Origin: Ottelia alismoides
Lineage: Eukaryota > Streptophyta > Magnoliopsida > Alismatales > Hydrocharitaceae
Length of the DNA: 64,000 nt
NCBI GenBank assembly: GCA_037367405.1
Contig: JAZKJV010007243.1
Coordinates: 124,001-188,000, forward strand
Direction of reading: 5' to 3'
The notes beneath the pieces were generated by a model that made no database searches, was not told where the DNA came from, and worked only from the letters and a program-made list of their open reading frames with translations. This document shows, piece after piece, positions 58,415 to 64,000 of the stretch; positions within the stretch are counted from its first letter, which is position 1, and every line of letters begins with the position of its first letter. Made by a program: the position numbers and the translations under genes.

Positions 58415-60290
58415 TGAAGTGTAAGGTTTCGACCTTATCTCTTCATGGAAGCGTGTAGATCGCATCACATACACCTGAGGGCAACTAGTCATGCTAGTTG
58501 CATTGGGAACCTGAAATAAAAAATTTAAAATAGATGAAAGCAGATGATTTGGGAGCACATCACAAATCATTTCATCAACAACACAAACAACTACATGTAT
58601 TACCTCTTGAAGAGCGTTTGTGATCGTGTCTCTAAACGAAGAGACCTACTATCTCAAGTCAAATCCAACGAAGGTTGCACCTGCGGGCTTGTAGATGAGA
58701 GACGTGCTTCTCGCAATCCAAGTTGATGGTTCGAGCGATTAGTCTCCTGATTTTATAATGAAATCTGACACCTTATTTATAAGTAATAAGCACTGAATAT
58801 GGAGGAGATCCATGAGCAGTTGATCTGGCAGCACAGTGTCATCGCGACGACTGCGAGATTCTCTAGATCAACAATGTGGACAACTACATTGTTGAGACAT
58901 AGAGTGATCGTGTATGAGAAGTATGGAGAGAGAGATTTTGTTGTTGTAATACATATATTATAAAAGTCTAGTGTTACCCTACTATTTATACAAAATTAGA
59001 TGTCCATGGATCTCAATCCACATGCTCACAAGTCTAAAGGTTTAGATTGATTTGTACTTTAAATCAATGGCCATGATTTTATTGCATATATTTGCAGCAA
59101 TAAATGTAAAATAAATTACAATTAATGAAAATAATTTACAACACATTCAATTTAATTCAAATCAATTTTATATGTAAATAAAGGAAAGAGGACAAGTCTC
59201 CTGTGATTAATAGAGTGTATAGATAAAAATGGAGTAGGACTCCATGGCCGTCCACCTAACAAAAGAGGAATGTGGCTCTTCTTTTCCTAATTGGTGAGAT
59301 CTCATATCACTCCAAAATTCCACATGTGCAACAATATTTGTAGCATAATTATTCACAAAAATAATTCCAAATTATTTTATGATAGTTTCAATCATGTCAG
59401 TGATAAATTGTTAATCATATTCACACATTCAAAATAAAATGTAAATTGTGTTTACAATTAATTGTACAATGTGAATCCAATTCACATAAATATTTAATTC
59501 GTAAATATAAATCATAATTAACTATATATAATATATTATAAATTAAAATTATAATATTTCAATATGTTTAGTGATATCAACATTATTCATATCTTTGATA
59601 ATTAAATCATATTAATTATCTTAGATATCCATACTCATGCATCAAAATAATATGAATTATAATCGTATTATTCATAGTAATTAATTCATATTTAGTTATC
59701 ATTTTTTCTCAATGCTCAGATGCATTATGAACTATGAACTTATTGTCAAACTCCTTTAAGAATAATGCGCTCTTTCCATGGATATTTGGAGATAAGGATC
59801 GAGCAATTATACATTCCATTTATAGTGACTTGAACGTTGAGATCACATCTCAAATCCAGATTTCAAGGATCTTTCAAAGATGTTTTATTAAAATAAAAAA
59901 TTGAAATAAAATCTTTTCATTATATACGAATCATATTCAGATCAATGTCAATTTTTTCACTATTATCACATTACTTATCAAAGAGAGGAGTCACTTAAAT
60001 TCAGACTTGTTTGGGCACTCCCTTGGAATGGAAGTGTCACAATTATATAATCGTTTATGATTACATCACCCTCGAGTATTCCTAAAATGCATACATCCTA
60101 CTTACTGGAAGACCTAGAATAAACCCGAAGTTTTAGATCACTATTAGACTGTCTTCTTAAGAATTTATCATTAAGTTTCTCATTTATCATTGTGAGTTGG
60201 TATCAATCTTATACTTTCCAAAAGAATATATCAACATAGGTATTGATCATATCTTTCCAAAAGCGTACATCATACCTACAAATTCAGTCA
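58415..60290 (-). mobile_element. Copia-3 5' LTR, truncated
   Basis: The reverse complement aligns with the Copia-1 LTR from its end (CTTCA) back to about position 7359 of that copy; the outer third including TGTTGG is missing. A minus-strand TATA-like tataaata is at about 58982-58990. The U3 hairpin of Copia-1/2 was not recognised here. Confidence 0.85.
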
Positions 60291-60650
60291 AGCTTCCAAA
60301 CTGGAAGACATGAGATCTAGGTCTTCCAGTATGCAGTATGTACAAGTATTAGGTATACTCAAGGGTGATGTGATCATAAACGATTGCATAACCATGACGC
60401 TTCCATTCTGAGGGAGTGATGAAATAGGTCTGGATTTTAGTGACTCCTCTCAATAGAGAAGTAATCCAATCTTGGTTCAAATGTTGGATAGCGATCTGAA
60501 TGTGATTTAGATACAATGAGAAGATTAGATTGCGCTCTTGATTTAGTGAAGCATCTATGAGAGGTTTGCAAGATCTATATTTGAGTTGTGATCTCAATAT
60601 CAAATTACTATATGTGGAATAATATAATTGCACTGTCCTTATCTCCAAGA
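59785..60650. repeat. Large inverted repeat of Copia LTR sequence
   Basis: 59785-60118 (minus-oriented LTR) and 60318-60650 (plus-oriented) are the same roughly 335-bp LTR segment facing each other, about 75% similar by eye, with a spacer of about 200 bp. Landmarks: aggtcttccagta at both inner ends, acgcttccattc/gaatggaagtgt, ccttatctccaa at both outer ends. Confidence 0.82.
60296..60650 (+). mobile_element. Plus-oriented Copia LTR fragment (Copia-5)
   Basis: Starts with ctggaagacatgag (as Copia-1 7283 on), jumps to the segment equivalent to 7535-7870, and ends at ccttatctccaag, next to the Mutator-like insertion. Confidence 0.78.
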
Positions 60651-60651
60651 A

Positions 60652-60660
60652 TTTATTATT
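60652..60660. repeat. MULE target-site duplication, left
   Basis: TTTATTATT, identical to 61829-61837. Confidence 0.88.
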
Positions 60661-60879
60661 GGGATTTTTACCTATCAGAGCCTATGATCTTCGTCAATTA
60701 CCTCCACGACCTTTGAAAATTCTTAATTCCCCCCTCAACCCTGTAAACTTGCTAACCCTTACCCTACAGACCTGTCGTTAACCTCCATCCTTTTGGCTAT
60801 TAAAACTAAATGAATTATGTTAATTTCTTTTCCATAATACCCATTTTATTTCTTAAAATTACTAAAATGCCATCCCTTC

Positions 60880-61480
60880 TCCCTCATGCCTCCGGGCCTC
60901 CTCCACAACATCCCCTCCTCCCCTCCATTCGACCTCCCCTCCATTCGACCTCGCCTTCACTCGACCTCCCCTCCCATGACCTCCCCACTACCCAACCTCC
61001 CATGACCTCGCCTCTGCCCGACCTTCCCTCCCAGACTTCCCCACCGCCCGACCGCCCCACCTCTTGTCCTCGCCTCCTCCCAATCTCCCCTCCCCTCACC
61101 TCCCCACTACCTGACCTCCCCTCCCCTGATCTCCCCTCCTCCCCTCCTCCCCTCCTCCACTCTACCCGACCTCCCCTCCTCCCGACCTCTCCTCCTCTCC
61201 CCTGACCTCCCATCTTCCCTACCTCCCCTCCGCCCGATCTCCCCTCCAATCGACTTCCACCTAGACCACCCTTCACCCCTTCGCCTTACGCCTAGGCCTC
61301 CTCCCACAAACCTCCGCACAGATCCACCCCTCTCCTCTTTTCTTCTGCCTCTGCCCCTCCCACGCCTCCTCTCTGACCATGTTTCCCTACCGCTGACCTC
61401 TGCCCAGATCCCCCTCACCCCTATGCCTCCTCCCCACACAGACTTCCCATGTGTCACCCTGACCTCGACACCTCTATACA
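60880..61480 (+). repeat. Pyrimidine-rich imperfect tandem repeat in the MULE
   Basis: Variants of cgacctcccctcc repeat with irregular spacing over about 400 bp, then looser CT-rich sequence. The opposite strand is G-rich with many GGGG and GGAGG clusters. Confidence 0.85.
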
Positions 61481-61546
61481 CACCACCCATTGGGTATTGT
61501 GCATGAGTTCTTCATGGGCTGCAGAGGCCCTGAGGTACTCTAGCAT
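61454..61546 (-). CDS. Possible captured gene start (30 codons)
   Basis: On the minus strand a GA/CT-rich leader (61578-61632 on plus is purine-rich) is followed by an ATG at 61546 and a 30-codon frame beginning MLEYLRASAAHEELMHNTQW and ending at 61454. Just before the stop, AGG-GTGA could be an exon/intron junction. Composition differs from the repeat that follows. No family is recognised; chance is quite possible. Confidence 0.25.
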   Translation of the reverse strand: MLEYLRASAAHEELMHNTQWVVCIEVSRSG

Positions 61547-61828
61547 CCCCTCCTCGTGCTCTAGTGACCCTTCCTCTTGAAAGGGAAAGGAAGAGGAAGA
61601 AGAAGAGAAGAAGGAAGGAGCGAGAGAGGAAAATCCTACCGTTGGATATGTTGTAGTTTGATTAACCCAATCCTAAACCCAAGAAAGTTAACCCAAGAGG
61701 CCTCAAATTAATTATAGGGGTTGTGAGGTAAGACGGATTAAGTTTACGAAGTCGAATGGGAATTAGGTTGTTTCAAAGGTCATGGAGGTAATTGACAAAG
61801 ATTATAGAGTCTGTCGGGTAGAAATCCC

Positions 61829-61837
61829 TTTATTATT
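61829..61837. repeat. MULE target-site duplication, right
   Basis: TTTATTATT, identical to 60652-60660. Confidence 0.88.
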
Positions 61838-62359
61838 TCATTTAGTATTTTATTATGGTTTTATTAATTTTTTTAACTTAATTTATCAGATGTTAATATA
61901 TGTATGTATATACATAGTTTTTTATACCTATATTTGGTGTATTTTTTTATTTTGTATTTAATATTTAATTTTTTTACACACTTTTTATTTTCCTAACATG
62001 TTTAAATACATATTCATATATTTTTATTTTATTTTTTGATTCTATTTATTTTGTTAAATAAATAGGTACAATTATTCTACTGGTATTATTTGCCTATATA
62101 CATTAGAACTTTGTTTATTTCGTGCATTTTTAATTGTTTTATTCTCTATGTACTATTTACAAGTATTAAAAATGATATTTATTAATATAAAAATAGAAGA
62201 TAGATAAAATTATAAAGAATTAATATATTGAATAAAATATACTTATATACTGCATAATAGGGAATCAAAAGCCAACTTTTGCATCTTAACTCCATATACA
62301 TGAATCCGCCTTCATTAAATGGATAATTAAATTTTAAGAATAATAAAGTCAATTTGGTA

Positions 62360-62395
<36 letters not shown>

Positions 62396-62904
62396 AGTGG
62401 AGATAAAAGTTTGGGAAGTTTTCTTTGTGGCTTTTTGTTTTGTGTGTCATGAGTACACAGTGTATTATTTTTTAGTGAAATCAATTTGTATTTGTCTTTG
62501 TATTTTAAAGTACAATATTCATGTAGGGGTTTTTATTATTTGAGGTATAAAAAGTAGAAAATAAAATAAGTCAAAGAAGCTTATTTATAAGGTTAAAAAA
62601 ATAGAGTTTGTAAAGTGTTTTTTGTATAGTTTAGTATCATATCTCCCCTAGTTTATTCTTATTGGCGAAGTCATCATGATGCCTAGGTCTCGGGGTCTAG
62701 GGTCGCTCGATGTCTTTGACACTTCATTCTTTTTCTTTTCTTTCCTTTATTCTTTTATTTTGGAATTAATTGCCAATATTTACACAATATTTTACTGTTA
62801 ATTATTAAGTTTTGTTTTATACAAATTAATGTTATATACATGCATTTACCTAGGGTTTTAAGGCTATAATAAATGAATAAAGGTAATGAAATGGATATTT
62901 ATCA
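61838..62904 (-). mobile_element. LTR E: Athila/Tat-type LTR piece
   Basis: The minus strand begins TGATAAATATCC at plus 62904, like the LTR starts of G1, G2, A and G3. It has the conserved block (about 62640-62710: gaccccgagacctagg). Only the 5' third of the LTR is present. No polypurine tract lies to the right, so it was a 5' or solo LTR. It contains an (AT)n-(GT)n run at about 62359-62395. Confidence 0.75.
62359..62395 (+). repeat. (AT)n(GT)n microsatellite
   Basis: About ten AT units followed by eight GT units inside LTR E. Confidence 0.9.
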
Positions 62905-63129
62905 TCGTGAAGCATTATAAGTCTTTCTAACTGGATATACATCATTTTTTCATCCTACATCGATTTTTATTAATTGCTCCCCCTTATGATTATCTTGTCC
63001 TCACTAAGACCCACAGTGATAACCTAATCTAAAATTGGGCATGCTAACAAGGTTGATGAAATTAAATAGAAAAGTCAACTCTTATTTTAGGAGATCAAGG
63101 CCCATCATTAAATATAGATACCTTCCACA
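62905..63129. other. Unassigned
   Basis: No coding or repeat family recognised; may be target sequence of LTR E. Confidence 0.3.
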
Positions 63130-63272
63130 GGGCCTGTTTGGTTGCAGGGTTGGGCAGGGTTGGCCCAACCCTGGTTACTATTCACAAGGATACTTCCTCC
63201 TCACAGATTACTATTCACCCAGCCCAACCCATCCCAACCCAACCCTGCCCAACCCTACAACCAAACATGCCC
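63130..63272. mobile_element. Foldback MITE, 143 bp
   Basis: Left end gggcctgtttggttgcaggg and right end (reverse complement) gggcatgtttggttgtaggg continue into gttgggcagggttgg on both sides, giving terminal inverted repeats of about 35 bp. GGGCxTGTTTGGTT ends are common in plant Tourist/hAT-like MITEs. A clear target duplication was not found, so the superfamily is open. The centre has a short direct repeat (ttactattcac). Confidence 0.8.
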
Positions 63273-64000
63273 ATATTGAGCGAGGCATGCTACACATATG
63301 GATTATTGGCCAAATCTCTAGGTGTTTGCTTGTAATATCATGCTATAGGAAACCTTACTCGAGGGTATGGATCAAAAAGCTACCTACTAGCACTAGCACA
63401 ATGTAGGGATTCCCCACAAGTGTTGTGAATTTTTCAAAGTAATGTTGAAGTTATCTTACTAGTGATTGTGCCCCATCTAGTAATTACTACTTGGAGACAA
63501 GGGCAGAATGTTACTCATCTCATCGGGACATCAATGAAGGCCTTCGTTTCGTGTATACTAGAGTCTGGTAAGCAATTGTTTTAGTAATACAAGTACTTAT
63601 CCTAATGTTAAACACTGATCTAGTGTGGTAAATCATTGTGGAGGATTGACTCGTTATTACCTCAAGTAAGGAATCTTTGGGTCTCTCAAAGTATACCTCG
63701 ACCACCTATCTCTATAAACCAACTGAGTGCAATAGTTGAAATATTATTTAAAATAATCCTAAAATCGAAAAGATAAGTGTTTGAACTCTCACATGCCACC
63801 ACAAGTGTCCAGTTGGTGAATAAATGGGTATGATGTGTATTTGCTTTGTATGTATATAAAGATTGTACATTTATACCCCACGTGTATTCTATCTCTCTGG
63901 ATTCTATATTCATACCCTTCTCTTGTTGCTCTTAACATCAGAGACGAACATCTATATGTAATTTAGTCCAAACCTTGCAAGCACTTCATGGAAACCTTTA
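63273..64000. other. Unassigned right edge
   Basis: No coding. tatataaag at about 63852-63860 is TATA-like and ttaacatcagagacg at about 63933-63947 faintly resembles an LTR end plus tRNA-Met primer site, so this could be a decayed Copia LTR; evidence is weak. Confidence 0.25.

Larger units (their letters stand above)
60661..61828. mobile_element. Mutator-like element (Pack-MULE-like), 1,168 bp
   Basis: Terminal inverted repeats of at least 73 bp (60661-60733 and 61756-61828; about 80% paired; both begin GGGATTT and share tcaattacctcca and gacctttgaaa) and a perfect 9-bp target duplication, the Mutator hallmark. No transposase. The interior is far more GC-rich than the surroundings, which is typical of Pack-MULEs carrying captured genomic sequence. 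The proline/serine-rich plus frame (60810-61205) and glycine/arginine-rich minus frames come from a CT-rich repeat rather than from a recognisable gene. Confidence 0.88.

Noticed and set aside
60810..61276. Proline-rich (plus) and glycine/arginine-rich (minus) proteins
   Set aside because: Both are translations of the same imperfect CT-rich tandem repeat; amino-acid bias follows from the DNA repeat.
1..64000. CRISPR array, bacterial operon, phage or plasmid features
   Set aside because: No regularly spaced identical repeats, no prokaryotic coding density, and all recognisable coding is plant LTR-retrotransposon derived. The hairpin arrays have irregular spacing and diverged arms.
1..64000. 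A host protein-coding gene
   Set aside because: Every open frame above about 100 codons was attributable to a retroelement, an antisense shadow or repeat composition; no exon-intron structure of a non-TE gene was seen. The only weak candidate is the 30-codon frame inside the MULE.

Overview
This window is plant nuclear DNA made almost entirely of nested, decayed LTR retrotransposons. Evidence for a plant: Ty1/Copia and Ty3/Gypsy polyprotein pieces of plant-specific lineages (a Tekay/Del-type chromovirus and several Athila/Tat-type elements), a tRNA-iMet primer binding site, very long LTRs (2.5-3.5 kb), a Mutator-type element and a MITE. No host gene, rRNA, tRNA, CRISPR array or prokaryotic feature was found. 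The nesting suggests a pericentromeric or otherwise repeat-rich part of a large, AT-rich genome; the species cannot be named from this sequence.

Layout, left to right. 1-9212: a young Copia element (Copia-1, + strand) whose 5' LTR is cut by the window edge; its LTRs differ at 13 of 1,269 aligned positions but its gag-pol is full of stops. It sits in a Tekay-type Gypsy element on the minus strand (9213-13970; IN, RNase H and RT remain, most of gag-PR is gone, 5' LTR 11293-13970). That element in turn interrupts an older related Copia LTR (Copia-2, 13972-16160). 16161-17510 is unassigned. 17511-24090 is Athila/Tat-type element G1 (+): end of gag, PR, RT, RNase H, IN, a 2.3 kb 3' noncoding region, polypurine tract and the start of its 3' LTR. 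24095-27355 is a minus-strand Athila/Tat fragment (F1), followed by a Copia LTR tail (27380-27595). 27640-32640 is G2 (+), truncated inside RNase H, with IN, 3' region and part of the 3' LTR. 32690-38629 is element A (-): part of its internal region, a decayed PBS and a 3.5 kb LTR.

39711-56086 is G3 (-), a 16.4 kb Athila/Tat-type element with both ends and a 5-bp target duplication (TTGAT). Its RT/RNase H is interrupted by another LTR (C, 46730-49965), with about 0.7 kb of coding sequence lost. 56092-60650 is a minus-strand Copia (Copia-3): gag, leader, PBS and an LTR that ends in a large inverted repeat with a second, plus-oriented LTR piece. 60661-61828 is a Mutator-like element with 9-bp target duplication and a GC-rich, Pack-MULE-like interior. 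61838-62904 is another Athila/Tat LTR piece (E), and 63130-63272 a foldback MITE.

All coding features are broken pseudogenes of gag-pol polyproteins; none looks translatable at full length. The most notable signals are noncoding: (i) an array of hairpins with arms CTATACTTAG/CTAAGTATAG followed by G-runs in the 3' region of G1, G2 and G3; (ii) a roughly 600-nt conserved noncoding block just before the polypurine tract of the same three elements; (iii) a U3 hairpin in two Copia LTRs with a compensatory base-pair change; (iv) a recently moved Copia whose genes look long dead; (v) a MULE that may carry a captured gene start.
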